Shown here: positions 8,279 to 16,760 of the stretch, one piece after another | Layout of the letters: the number at the start of each line of letters is the position of its first letter | Numbering within the stretch: position 1 is the first letter of the stretch | NCBI GenBank assembly: GCA_030019255.1 | Contig: JASEFK010000003.1 | Span: forward strand, 1-64,000 | From: Actinomycetota bacterium | GTDB taxonomy: Bacteria > Actinomycetota > Geothermincolia > Geothermincolales > RBG-13-55-18 | Direction: 5' to 3' | Length of the DNA stretch: 64,000 nt | Notes under the pieces: generated by a model | What the model was told of the DNA's origin: nothing | What the model saw: the letters and a program-made list of their open reading frames with translations, nothing else | Databases searched by the model: none | Position numbers and translations under genes: made by a program

Positions 8279-9667
8279 TCAGCGCCCCTTTTCCTCGCGC
8301 TGAAGCGAGTAGTCCCGCAAGACGGCGGCGGCGTTCACGGCCTCCTCGGCGTCGTCGAAGATGGGGAAGTCCACCGTGTAGCGCGCCCTTATCCTCACCT
8401 CGCTGGGAGCCATGAGGCTGAAGACGATGGGTTTCCCGTGCTTCCGCACCAGCTCGGCGAGGTCGGGGATGATGTTCCTCCTGAGGCTCTGGATGCCCCC
8501 GGTGGAGACCTCCTCGGAGGAGAAGCGGGCGATGAGCAACATGATTATCCCGTCGATGAAGTCCTGCTCCAGCAGCCGGTCGATTATGTACACGCGGGCG
8601 TCGGCATCGTGCACGTCGCCCAGGTCCACGGGGTTAGAGATGTTTATCACCCCGGCCCGCAGCCGGGACTGGATGTCCTCCACTAGCGAGGGCGGAAGGG
8701 GAGGGAAGACGAAGCCGCGCCGCGCGCACTGGTCGCTGGCCAGGACCAGTATCCCGCCGGTGGGAGAGACCAGGGCTACCCGGTTGCCGCGCAGGGGCGG
8801 GAGGGAGAACACCTTGGTATACCCGGCGAGCTCGGCCAGGCTGCGCACCCGGATGATGCCTGCCTGGTGGAAGGCACCCTCCAGCACGGCGTCGTCGTTG
8901 GCCAGGGCAGCGGTGTGCGATTGGGCGCTCTGTCGGGCCAGGGGCTCCACGTTGGCCTTGTACACCAGGATGGGCTTGTCTATCTCCCGGGCCGCCTGGA
9001 GGAACTCCCGGCCGCGCTGCACGTCCTCCAGGTACATGCAGATCACCCTGGTATCGGCGTCCTTCCCCAGGTAGCGGAGGAAGTCCACCTCGTCCAGGTC
9101 GGTCTTGTTGCCCATGGACACGAACTTGGCGAAGCCGGTGTTCTGGTCCTTGAGCCGGGCCAGGAAATCCAGCCCTATCCCCCCGCTCTGGGCTACGATG
9201 CTCACCCCGCCCCGCGGGAGGTCCGGGGGCACGGGCACGAAGGGAAGGCACAGCCCGGTGTGGGCGTTGATCACCGTGAGGCAGTTGGGCCCCACGAAGC
9301 GGATGCCGTGCCGCCGCGCCGCCTCCACCAGGCGGTCGCGGTGGCTGACCCCGTCCCCTCCGAATTCCTCGAAGCCCCCCGAAGGGATGGCCACGCGGGT
9401 GATCCCCTTGCGGCCGCACTCCTCTACCACCTCCGGGACCGCCTTGGCGGGGATGATGAGCACGGCCAGGTCCACGGCTTCCGGCAGCTCGGAGACCGAG
9501 GTGTACAAACGATGCCCCAGGGCCTCTCCTCCCTTGGGGTTGACGCAGTAGATGCGGCCCTGGTAATTCCAGTCGATGAGGTTCTGGAGGATGTATCTCC
9601 CGAGGTTGTTGGGCCTGTCCGATACTCCGACGACGGCAATGCTTCGTGCTTCGAATATCCTCTCCAT
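8279..9667 (-). CDS. ADP-forming acyl/acetate-CoA synthetase, alpha-type subunit (CoA-binding/CoA-ligase domains)
   Basis: A 462-residue protein with a CoA-binding Rossmann domain (SIAVVGVSDRPNNLGRY, CVNPKG, VDLAVLIIPAKAV), a first ligase domain (FVGPNCLTVINAHTGL, VSIVAQSGGIGLDFL, FVSMGNKTDLDEVDF) and the phosphohistidine loop QSHTAALANDDAVLEGAF. It then has the second ligase domain (VALVSPTGG, ISNPVDLGD). NDP-forming enzymes turn acyl-CoA, ADP and phosphate into acid, ATP and CoA. The ATP-grasp beta subunit is neither fused here nor encoded next door, so activity needs a partner elsewhere. An extended -10 (TGGTATAAT, ending at 9677) lies so close to ATG 9667 that the message would have almost no leader. 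Confidence 0.87.
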   Translation of the reverse strand: MERIFEARSIAVVGVSDRPNNLGRYILQNLIDWNYQGRIYCVNPKGGEALGHRLYTSVSELPEAVDLAVLIIPAKAVPEVVEECGRKGITRVAIPSGGFEEFGGDGVSHRDRLVEAARRHGIRFVGPNCLTVINAHTGLCLPFVPVPPDLPRGGVSIVAQSGGIGLDFLARLKDQNTGFAKFVSMGNKTDLDEVDFLRYLGKDADTRVICMYLEDVQRGREFLQAAREIDKPILVYKANVEPLARQSAQSHTAALANDDAVLEGAFHQAGIIRVRSLAELAGYTKVFSLPPLRGNRVALVSPTGGILVLASDQCARRGFVFPPLPPSLVEDIQSRLRAGVINISNPVDLGDVHDADARVYIIDRLLEQDFIDGIIMLLIARFSSEEVSTGGIQSLRRNIIPDLAELVRKHGKPIVFSLMAPSEVRIRARYTVDFPIFDDAEEAVNAAAVLRDYSLQREEKGR

Positions 9668-9676
9668 GTTGAGGCC

Positions 9677-9685
9677 ATTATACCA
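9677..9685 (-). promoter_or_regulatory. Extended -10 promoter for the CoA ligase gene
   Basis: The minus strand reads TGGTATAAT, an extended -10 with a perfect hexamer. Transcription would begin about 7 bases on, near 9670, three bases before the ATG at 9667, implying a leaderless or near-leaderless mRNA. No -35 match is seen. Confidence 0.5.
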
Positions 9686-9944
9686 AACAGACTTGGGGTC
9701 ACCTATGAGAATCGGTGTCCAGCCAACTTCTAACAGGCCCGCTCCTCAAAAGGAAACCTCCGCTGAGGACCAGAATCAGTCCCTTTCCCTGCCCGGGGAG
9801 AGCATGGTTCGCCTGCTCCGCTCCATTCAACCCCTGACCCTTAGCCGATGCCTTCCGGAACGCCCCTCTTACCTTTCCAGGCTACCGGCATGAAGGGTAT
9901 TTCACCCCTCCCACTCCCCCTACCTAACCCAACTGCCATCGATA

Positions 9945-9950
9945 TATAAT
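9945..9950 (+). promoter_or_regulatory. -10 element for tRNA-Lys
   Basis: TATAAT lies so that initiation 7 bases downstream falls on the first base of the tRNA (9957). No clear -35 is present. This would give a primary transcript starting at the mature tRNA 5' end. Confidence 0.5.
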
Positions 9951-9956
9951 GACGTT

Positions 9957-10032
9957 GGGCCGCTAGCTCAGTTGGCAGAGCACCGGACTTTTAATCCGGG
10001 TGTCCTGGGTTCGATTCCCAGGCGGCTCACCA
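9957..10032 (+). tRNA. tRNA-Lys (TTT)
   Basis: A 76-base cloverleaf with CCA encoded. Acceptor arms GGGCCGC/GCGGCTC pair with one G-T. The D arm is AGCTCAGTTGGCAGAGC, the anticodon loop CTTTTAA carries TTT, and the T arm is TGGGTTCGATTCCCA. Confidence 0.97.
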
Positions 10033-10038
10033 GCATAA

Positions 10039-10077
10039 GACCAGGTCGGAGGGCATGTTTTCCGGCCTGGTTTTTTC
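10039..10077 (+). terminator. Intrinsic terminator after tRNA-Lys
   Basis: Stem ACCAGGTCGGA/TCCGGCCTGGT with a 10-base loop is followed by TTTTTTC, beginning seven bases after the tRNA. It is almost the same sequence as the hairpin behind the tRNA-Phe gene at 2046-2083. The stretch 10078-10322 shows no further gene. Confidence 0.85.
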
Positions 10078-10322
10078 TCTTTCCGGGCGCAAGCGATTTC
10101 TGCACCAGAAATACGCCGGGAACTTGAGCCGCGATTTGCGTTTCCGCAGGTTATCGTGGCACCTTTTTCTCTTCGGCAGCCGGGGATAACCTTAACTCCA
10201 CTGGATACTACCGCCTCCAGGGATTTAGATGCCCGGTTAAGGGCGTCCCAGTAGGGTGCTATAAATATCCATGGTTGCTCAAGAGAATCCTGTGCATTTA
10301 TCGAACCATGAAACGTCATCAG

Positions 10323-11891
10323 TCACGGGTTATGCAATGACCTCTCTCCTAGCCCGAGCAGGGAATACACGGCCTCCATGTCCAGTGTGGAGCTGACGAT
10401 GTCCGCCAGTCGATCCAGGCTCTGCTCCCTCAAGGATTCCCACTCCTCTGCCATGCCCACGGTACTCAGCCCCTTCCTGCGTCGGAGGCTGCCCAAAAAA
10501 TTCTCTCTCAAGCGGCGATTTTCGAAAATTCCGTGCAGGTAACATCCGAAGACGGGGAGTTCCTCGTGCAACGCCCCGTCCTCGATACGTACCTCCATCC
10601 CGTCCCGTTCCACGATAAGGAGGGGCGCTTCGCCTTCCACCCGGGAAATTCCCATGTGAATCTCGTAACCGCTCAGGGGAGGATGGGAGGGGTCCATCCC
10701 CAGCCAGGGGATCTTCCTCCTGGCCACCGCCTTCACCAGGTGGGTGCTTTTCTCGGAAGCCATGACCGTGTCCACCGGCAACATCCCCAGGCCCTCCACC
10801 CTTCCCGGACCAAATTCCACCCCCGCGGGATCCTCGATGCTTCTTCCCAGTATCTGGTAACCAGCGCATATGCCGATCAGCGGAATACCGCTGGCTGCGA
10901 GACGCATCACGGCGGCGGCGAGTCCGCTCCTTCTCAGGAAAGCGAGGTCCGAGGCCGTGCTCTTGCTTCCGGGCAGGAAAATGGCGTCCGGTACTCCCAG
11001 GTGGCGTGGATTCCTAACGTAGCGGACCTTCACCCCCGGTTCCCTTTCCAGGGGTTGGAAATCGGTGGCGTTGGATATATATGGGAAGTGGATAACCGCC
11101 AGGTCCAGGTGATCGTCGAGGATCGTGTCGCTTCTCGGCTCCTTTCCCGCTTCCAGGTTCACCGTATCCTCCTCCTCGAGGCCCAGGTCCCGGATGTAAG
11201 GGATGACGCCCAGAACGGGTTTTCCCGTTTTCCTCTCCAGGAAGTCCAGCCCGTCAGCCAGAAGTTCCTTCGCGCCGCGGAACTTGTTGATGACCAACCC
11301 GGCCACCAATTCCCGCTCCCACGGCTCCAGGAGCTCCATGGTCCCCACCAGGGAGGCGAAAACGCCCCCGCGATCGATATCCCCTACCAGGAGTACGGGG
11401 GCCTCCGCCTCCTTGGCCATGCGCATGTTGGCGATGTCCCGCTCCTTGAGATTTATTTCCGCCGGGCTGCCCGCCCCTTCCAGGACCACGATCTGGTAAG
11501 CGGAACGCAACCTTCGCAGTGCCGCCAAGGCGTGAGGCAGCAGGTCCAACTTGATCCGATGGTAATCCCCCGCCTCCAGGTGACCTTCCACTTTTCCGTT
11601 GAGGATGATTTGCGCTCCCTTCTCGGAGGTCGGCTTGAGAAGGATGGGGTTCATGTCCGTGTGCGGCCGGATCCCCGCCGCCTGCGCCTGCAGTACCTGC
11701 GCCCTCCCCATCTCGCCTCCCTCCGCGGTAACGAAGGAATTGAGGGACATGTTCTGGGACTTGAAGGGTGCCACCCGCCAACCGTCCCGGGCGAAAATGC
11801 GGCACAGGGCGGCCACCAGAACGCTCTTCCCGGCATGGGACGAGGTGCCCTGGACCATGAGGCAACGCCCCAGCGCTTTGTCCCCGCTCAA
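10323..11891 (-). CDS. cobQ: Cobyric acid synthase
   Basis: A 522-residue glutamine-dependent amidotransferase that amidates adenosylcobyrinic acid a,c-diamide at positions b, d, e and g to give adenosylcobyric acid. The N-terminal dethiobiotin-synthetase-like ATPase domain has LMVQGTSSHAGKSVLVAALC (P-loop), FKSQNMSLNS, QAQAAGI and VLEGAGSPAEINL. The C-terminal class I glutaminase-like domain has FLPGSKSTASDL and the nucleophile GICAGYQILG. Full family length. It is the last gene of the riboswitch-led cobalamin unit and overlaps the end of the btuD-like gene by four bases. Confidence 0.96.
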   Translation of the reverse strand: MSGDKALGRCLMVQGTSSHAGKSVLVAALCRIFARDGWRVAPFKSQNMSLNSFVTAEGGEMGRAQVLQAQAAGIRPHTDMNPILLKPTSEKGAQIILNGKVEGHLEAGDYHRIKLDLLPHALAALRRLRSAYQIVVLEGAGSPAEINLKERDIANMRMAKEAEAPVLLVGDIDRGGVFASLVGTMELLEPWERELVAGLVINKFRGAKELLADGLDFLERKTGKPVLGVIPYIRDLGLEEEDTVNLEAGKEPRSDTILDDHLDLAVIHFPYISNATDFQPLEREPGVKVRYVRNPRHLGVPDAIFLPGSKSTASDLAFLRRSGLAAAVMRLAASGIPLIGICAGYQILGRSIEDPAGVEFGPGRVEGLGMLPVDTVMASEKSTHLVKAVARRKIPWLGMDPSHPPLSGYEIHMGISRVEGEAPLLIVERDGMEVRIEDGALHEELPVFGCYLHGIFENRRLRENFLGSLRRRKGLSTVGMAEEWESLREQSLDRLADIVSSTLDMEAVYSLLGLGERSLHNP

Positions 11892-13171
11892 CCCCCCTCC
11901 TTTCCCGCCTGCCGAAAGGCCTTCACCGCGGCGAGCAGGGATTCCCTGTCGCCCACCTCGACAGCGCCTTCTTCCACCAAGCGACGATAGATCCCGACCG
12001 CCGCTCCCCGGGTATGGTCCCTCTCCTCAACAGGTCGAGCCGAGAGGAGGAAAACCTTCTTTCCCCACCTCAGGGCCTGCAATGCCGCCTCCAGATTGAC
12101 CAGGTTTCCCGGTCCCACGTGCAGATTGGTCACTACCACCGCATCGACTTCCCGGATTACCTCCAGGTTGGACCTGTGCGCCTCCTCCGAGATACGGGAA
12201 AAGGGTGCCTCGGTTATCATCCTCAGACCCAGGGCTCTTCCCACCTCCTCATCGCCGTCCCCCAGGTTGAGGACCCCCGCGGTCACGCGGCATCCCGCCT
12301 CCAAAAGGTCCCGCATGAGGGAGGCGCCGCTCGCCCCCCCGCAGATCAGATGCACCCGCAGACCGGCCAGGCCGCCGGACCCGTCTACGGGGGGGAGGAA
12401 TATGACATGCGGCCTTTCGGTTACCGCGTGGCGGGTGACGATGGCCTCCACCCCGAAGACCTCCCGGAGAATGGGGGGAGTGAGGACTTCGCCGGGGGTT
12501 CCCCGTGCGAACTCCCTCCCCTTGTGGATAACGATCAACCGTCGGCAATATTGAGAGGCCAAGTTGATATCATGCATCACCATGATCACCGCCAACCCCT
12601 GATCGCACATTTCGGACAGCATGCGCAAAAGCGACAGCTGGTGGTTGATATCCAAGTGCTGGGTGGGCTCATCCAGGAGGAGGAGGCCGGTGTCCTGGGC
12701 CAGGGCTTGGGCGATGATCACCCTCTGGCGCTCTCCTCCCGAAAGCTCGGTAATCGTCCGATCGGCCAGGTGCCACACGTTGACCTTCTCCATGGCCCGC
12801 CGGGCCGCCTCCAAGTCGCGGGGACCGGCTCCCTGCAACCGCCCGAGGTGAGGATTTCTCCCCATGAGCACCACTTCCAGGGCGGTGAAGTCGAAGGTCA
12901 CCTGCGATTCCTGGGGAACCATGGCCAGTTCCCTCGCCGCTTCCTTGGCCGGCAGGGAGTATAGGTCCTCTCCCCCCAGGAGAACCACCCCCTCCCTAGG
13001 CCGCAGGGCCCGGGAAAGGGCCTTGAGAAAACTGGTCTTCCCTGAGCCGTTGGGTCCCAGGATGCCGATGAAGTCTCCCGAGCGCACCTCCAGGTTCAAC
13101 CCGGCCACCACGTCTTCCCCGTCGTAGGAGGCATGGACGTTCCACGCCCGGAGGTCCTTCCGTTCCCTCAA
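11888..13171 (-). CDS. btuD: Corrinoid/iron-siderophore ABC transporter ATPase with C-terminal extension
   Basis: A 427-residue protein. Residues 1-260 are a FecE/BtuD-type ATPase: Walker A GPNGSGKTS, Q-loop MVPQESQ, signature ELSGGERQR, Walker B GLLLLDEPTQHLD and H-loop MVMHDIN. It energises uptake through the adjacent BtuC permease. After the normal end about 160 further residues form a second domain with LICGGASGASLMRDLL, AGVLNLGDGDEE, VVVTNLHVGPGN and GAAVGIYRRLVEEG, whose role is unknown. The longer open frame upstream is a shadow of btuC. TTG 13171 is chosen because GGGGAGG lies 8 bases ahead and the first helix then begins where BtuD proteins usually do; TTG 13222 is an alternative. 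Confidence 0.9.
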   Translation of the reverse strand: MRERKDLRAWNVHASYDGEDVVAGLNLEVRSGDFIGILGPNGSGKTSFLKALSRALRPREGVVLLGGEDLYSLPAKEAARELAMVPQESQVTFDFTALEVVLMGRNPHLGRLQGAGPRDLEAARRAMEKVNVWHLADRTITELSGGERQRVIIAQALAQDTGLLLLDEPTQHLDINHQLSLLRMLSEMCDQGLAVIMVMHDINLASQYCRRLIVIHKGREFARGTPGEVLTPPILREVFGVEAIVTRHAVTERPHVIFLPPVDGSGGLAGLRVHLICGGASGASLMRDLLEAGCRVTAGVLNLGDGDEEVGRALGLRMITEAPFSRISEEAHRSNLEVIREVDAVVVTNLHVGPGNLVNLEAALQALRWGKKVFLLSARPVEERDHTRGAAVGIYRRLVEEGAVEVGDRESLLAAVKAFRQAGKEGG

Positions 13172-13218
13172 GTCGATCTTCCTCCCCGCCCGACATCCGC
13201 CTTCTACCGATAAATCCC

Positions 13219-14292
13219 TCAACCAACGGATCGCCTCCCCCGCTTGAGCAGGTAGATGAAGAAGGGCGCCCCGAAAAAGGCGGTTACGATGCCCACCGGC
13301 AATTCGTTGGGAGCGATGACCGTACGGGCCAGGGTGTCGGCGAGCACCAGGAAAAGCCCTCCCCCGAGGAGGGATCCCGGGATGAGGTACCGATGGTCGG
13401 GGCCGGTGAGCAGGCGCACGATATGGGGGGTCATGAGCCCCACGAAGCCGATGATGCCCGAGACGGAGACCGCTGCCCCCACCATCAGCGAGGCTACAGT
13501 GATTATCGCCCACTTGAACCGCTCCACCTCCAGCCCCAGCTGCGCGGCGCGCTCCTCGCCCAGGAGGAGGAGATTGAGATCCTTGCCACAGACGACGCTC
13601 GCAGCGGAGCCCACCGCCACAAAGGGCAAGACCGCCAGGACCATGTCCCAATTTCCGGTACCCAGTCCCCCCATCAACCAGAAAAAGATGTTGTGCATGC
13701 GATCCTCGCTCATCACCATGAGCAAGGAGACTATGGAAGCCAGAAAGGAAGAGAGGGCGATACCCACCAGGAGCAGGGAGGAAACGGAAACCCTTCCCCC
13801 AGCCCTGGCGATGAAATACACCAGGAGGACGGCGCCGAGGGAACCGGCGAAGGCAAAGATGGGGACGGCGGTGAGTCCGCCCCACCCCACCCTGATCCCG
13901 AAGAAGAAGGCGATGGTCGCTCCCAGCGCCGCTCCCTGGGAGGAACCGATGATGCTCGGGTCGGCCATGGGATTTCGGAACAGCCCCTGGAATATGGCAC
14001 CGGCCACCGCCAATCCCATCCCCACCAGCAAGGCGAGGAGAACGCGGGGTAAACGCACGGAGACGATGATGGTCTCCTCGGTGGGGGTCCAGGTGGCATC
14101 GACGAGGCGACCCAGGAAAGGCAGGCGAGAGAAGATTATCCTCGCCGAGGTGAGGATGGGAATATAGACGGCTCCCAGGGCGACGGCGGCCACCACCGCC
14201 GCCAGGAGGAGCAACCCCAGGGCGACGAGCACCGTGTTGCGACGGCGCCGCAGCGCCGCCAACCTCCGGGTAACCGCAACCGTCCCTTCCAT
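13219..14292 (-). CDS. btuC: Corrinoid/iron-siderophore ABC transporter permease (FecCD/BtuC family)
   Basis: A 357-residue membrane protein with about nine to ten hydrophobic helices. Family motifs are SVRLPRVLLALLVGMGLAVA, GAIFQGLFRNPMADPSIIG, SGIIGFVGLMTPHIVRLLTG and the final ADTLARTVIAPNELPVGIVT. It forms the membrane channel of the BtuFCD importer. It lies between the binding protein and the ATPase genes. Position in a B12-riboswitch operon makes a corrinoid the likely cargo rather than siderophores. Confidence 0.93.
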   Translation of the reverse strand: MEGTVAVTRRLAALRRRRNTVLVALGLLLLAAVVAAVALGAVYIPILTSARIIFSRLPFLGRLVDATWTPTEETIIVSVRLPRVLLALLVGMGLAVAGAIFQGLFRNPMADPSIIGSSQGAALGATIAFFFGIRVGWGGLTAVPIFAFAGSLGAVLLVYFIARAGGRVSVSSLLLVGIALSSFLASIVSLLMVMSEDRMHNIFFWLMGGLGTGNWDMVLAVLPFVAVGSAASVVCGKDLNLLLLGEERAAQLGLEVERFKWAIITVASLMVGAAVSVSGIIGFVGLMTPHIVRLLTGPDHRYLIPGSLLGGGLFLVLADTLARTVIAPNELPVGIVTAFFGAPFFIYLLKRGRRSVG

Positions 14293-14346
14293 ATTACCCT
14301 TATCCCCTCAAGCTTCACGGCTCCCGCGCCGCGGTAAAGCCGGTTT

Positions 14347-14380
14347 CCCCGGGCGCGCCGCCGCGCGACCGCGCCCGGGG
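14347..14380. repeat. GC-rich inverted repeat between btuF and btuC
   Basis: Arms CCCCGGGCGCG (14347-14357) and CGCGCCCGGGG (14370-14380) are perfectly complementary and would form an 11-bp hairpin in the mRNA of the 165-base gap between the binding protein and permease genes. No U-run follows in the direction of transcription, so it is more likely an mRNA-stabilising hairpin than a terminator. Confidence 0.6.
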
Positions 14381-14456
14381 TTGCCTGGCTTCGGCGACCA
14401 TCTCCGCTCGACAGCTGCGGAAACCCTGGCCGCCCAAGGGCTCTTCCCGCCGTTCA

Positions 14457-15380
14457 TCAGGGAAACAACGCCCGGTGTATGGCCTCCAGGCCCTGAATGA
14501 GGCGCGGCCCGGTGCGGTAGACGAGGTCCTCGTCGATGACGTAGACTCTTCCTTCCCTCACCGCTTCCATGCGGTCCCAGCCAGGCCTCCTGGTGACGTC
14601 CCCGGGATTGGACATGGACCCGCTCCCCACCAGGTAGACCTGGGGATTCTCCGCCATGAGCCGCTCCACGCTGAACTCGTAATAATCGCTTGCCTCGACG
14701 TCCCCGATATTCTCACCCCCTGCCAGGGAAATGAGATCGGAGATGATGCTGCTCTTCCCGGCCGTCCACACGTTGTTCTCGTAGTATATCTCGTAGAAGA
14801 CGCGGGGGCGCTTCTTGCCCTCGGCCTCCAACTCGCGCACCCGCTTTGCAACAGCCTCGGCCCTTTCTTCCATGTCCCGTGCTATCCCCTCCGCCTCTTC
14901 CACGGCGCCGGTGATCTCCCCGATCTTGCGGATGTCCTCCACCGTTTGTTCGAAGGTCATGGGGTTCACGGCGAAGACGGTGAGCCCTAATTCCTCCATG
15001 CGGCCCAGGATTTCCGCCTGGACGCCGCCCGTGGCCAACACCAGGTCGGGCTCCAATGAGAGGATGGCCTCCAGGTTGGGAGTGGTGAAGGTCCCGATCT
15101 TGGGCTTCTCCTTGGCCTCCTCGGGGTAATCGCAGTACTCAGTCACCCCGATCACCTTGTCCCCCAACCCGAGGGCGAAGAGGATCTCCGTGCACGAAGG
15201 GGCGATGGAGACGATGCTTTGCGGCACCTCCGCAATCTCGACTTCCCGACCGAGGTCGTCCACGAAGACGGTGGGCCGGGCCTCCTTTCCCTTCTCCGCG
15301 CTGCTCCCGCACCCGGCAACCAGGACGACGGCCAGCAGAGCACCGATCAAGACTACGGAAAGCGTGCTTTTTCTTCTCAA
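14457..15380 (-). CDS. btuF: Corrinoid-binding lipoprotein of the BtuFCD importer
   Basis: A 307-residue solute-binding lipoprotein. It opens with a basic start, a hydrophobic stretch and a lipobox ending LLAVVLVAGC, so the mature protein is lipid-anchored. The periplasmic-binding-type fold shows IVSIAPSCTEILFALGLGDKV, GVTEYCDYP, NLEAILSLEPDLVLAT and the closing GWDRMEAVREGRVYVID, typical of BtuF/FecB family proteins. TTG 15380 is chosen as start because AAAGGAGGAGG lies 8 bases ahead and the signal peptide then begins at once; the longer frame to 15467 has no such site. A 117-base gap separates it from cobD. Confidence 0.93.
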   Translation of the reverse strand: MRRKSTLSVVLIGALLAVVLVAGCGSSAEKGKEARPTVFVDDLGREVEIAEVPQSIVSIAPSCTEILFALGLGDKVIGVTEYCDYPEEAKEKPKIGTFTTPNLEAILSLEPDLVLATGGVQAEILGRMEELGLTVFAVNPMTFEQTVEDIRKIGEITGAVEEAEGIARDMEERAEAVAKRVRELEAEGKKRPRVFYEIYYENNVWTAGKSSIISDLISLAGGENIGDVEASDYYEFSVERLMAENPQVYLVGSGSMSNPGDVTRRPGWDRMEAVREGRVYVIDEDLVYRTGPRLIQGLEAIHRALFP

Positions 15381-15497
15381 CCGCGTTCCCTCCTCCTTTT
15401 TCTTTCCAATACTTACCTTCTCTTGCCAAAATATGGTTTCAGGGCGCCACGCGCGAGGGTCGACCACCTGGCCTGTAGCAGCTTTATACGACCACCT

Positions 15498-16760
15498 TCA
15501 AATAGACATCACCTCCCTCAAGGCGCGGAGAAGCTTTTTGTTTTCCCTCGGCCTGCGCACCGCCACCCGGATGAATCCCTCTCCCAGGCCGTGGAAGTTG
15601 AAGCAGGAGCGAACCAGGATCCCCCTCCTTCCCAGCTCGTCCACCAGCGCGGCGGCGTCCGGCCTTTCCTCCCTCAACCGCAGCAACAGGTAGTTGACAC
15701 GGGATGGGTATACCTGGAAGATGCCAATCTTTCCCAAACCCGTGGCCAGCTCCTCCCTCCAGGCCCGCACCGATGTGCGGGTCCTCCGGAGGTAACCGTC
15801 ATCCGCCAGGGAAGCGTGCGCCGCTGCGGCGGCCACCCGATTCACCCTCCAGGGGACACCGGTTTCCTCCATCTCCGCCACCAGCTCCCGTGTCCCCGCC
15901 AGCCAGCCGGGTCCGCGCAGGCCGGCCAGGGCGAAGAGCTTGGTGCAGGTGGAAATCACCGCCAAGCCCTCCTCGCCCGCCAGCGGCATCAACGTGGACT
16001 CCCCCCCTTCCTCCGCGGGACAGAAACCCATGAAGCTCTCGTCCACCACCAGGAGCCCTCCCTTCTCGCGGCAGACCTCCAGGACGGGGAGCAGTTCCTC
16101 GCGGTGATATAGCGCTCCCGTGGGACTCGCCGGATTACAGAAGAAAACCATATCCGACCGCGCGGCCGATCGAGCCAGGGCGTGCGTATCCAGGGCAAAA
16201 CCGTCGCTCGGGGAAAGGAGAAAACGCTCCACCTCCGCGCCTGCCGCCCTCGCCGCCCTCTCGTACTCGGAGAAGGACGGGGAGACCACGGTTACCCGGC
16301 GGGGAGACCGGCAACGGACCAGGTGATAGATAAGCTCGGTGGATCCGTTACCCAGGGTGAGGCGGGAGGAACCGGTTCCCAGCCAGGAAGCGAGGCTCCG
16401 TTTCAGCGAATCGGCGCCAGGCTCGGGGTAAGAGGATACGCACTTCAGGGCCGACCGAGCCGCCTTCAGCGCCGAAGGGGCGGGGCCCAAGGGGTTCACG
16501 CTGGAGCTGAAATCGAGGAATTTCTCCGGGCGCATACCGTATCGCTTCGAGGCCCAGGCCAGGTCTCCTCCATGCTCCGGAAATGCCACCGCCCTCTCCT
16601 CGCCTTCTTCCGCCGCAGCGACCGTGCAAAGGTCCCCGGCATGGGTTCCCCCCAGCCGGTGCGGGACTGTCCCGCAGATCGCTTCCCAACTCCCCTCCCG
16701 GAGAGCTCGATTGAACGACATGTATTTCCGGATCAATGACCCGGCCGCCTGGTACGGCAT
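15498..16760 (-). CDS. cobD: L-threonine-O-3-phosphate decarboxylase (aminotransferase fold)
   Basis: A 420-residue PLP enzyme of the histidinol-phosphate aminotransferase fold that makes (R)-1-aminopropan-2-yl phosphate for the corrinoid side chain. Motifs: LDFSSSVNPLGP near the start of the fold, NGSTELIYHL, FCNPASPTG, VVDESFMGF, and the PLP-lysine segment STCTKLFALAGLRGPGW. About 75 residues lie ahead of the LDFSSSVNP motif. ATG 16760 has AGGAGG six bases ahead and overlaps the end of cbiB by 28 bases, suggesting translational coupling. Without context it could be read as HisC, but neighbours and motifs favour CobD. Confidence 0.92.
   Translation of the reverse strand: MPYQAAGSLIRKYMSFNRALREGSWEAICGTVPHRLGGTHAGDLCTVAAAEEGEERAVAFPEHGGDLAWASKRYGMRPEKFLDFSSSVNPLGPAPSALKAARSALKCVSSYPEPGADSLKRSLASWLGTGSSRLTLGNGSTELIYHLVRCRSPRRVTVVSPSFSEYERAARAAGAEVERFLLSPSDGFALDTHALARSAARSDMVFFCNPASPTGALYHREELLPVLEVCREKGGLLVVDESFMGFCPAEEGGESTLMPLAGEEGLAVISTCTKLFALAGLRGPGWLAGTRELVAEMEETGVPWRVNRVAAAAAHASLADDGYLRRTRTSVRAWREELATGLGKIGIFQVYPSRVNYLLLRLREERPDAAALVDELGRRGILVRSCFNFHGLGEGFIRVAVRRPRENKKLLRALREVMSI

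Noticed and set aside
9963-10319. 118-residue minus-strand frame
   Set aside because: It runs through the complement of tRNA-Lys and its terminator.
13172-13885. N-terminal extension of the BtuD frame
   Set aside because: The extension overlaps btuC in another frame and has no protein-like motif; a good TTG start lies at 13171.
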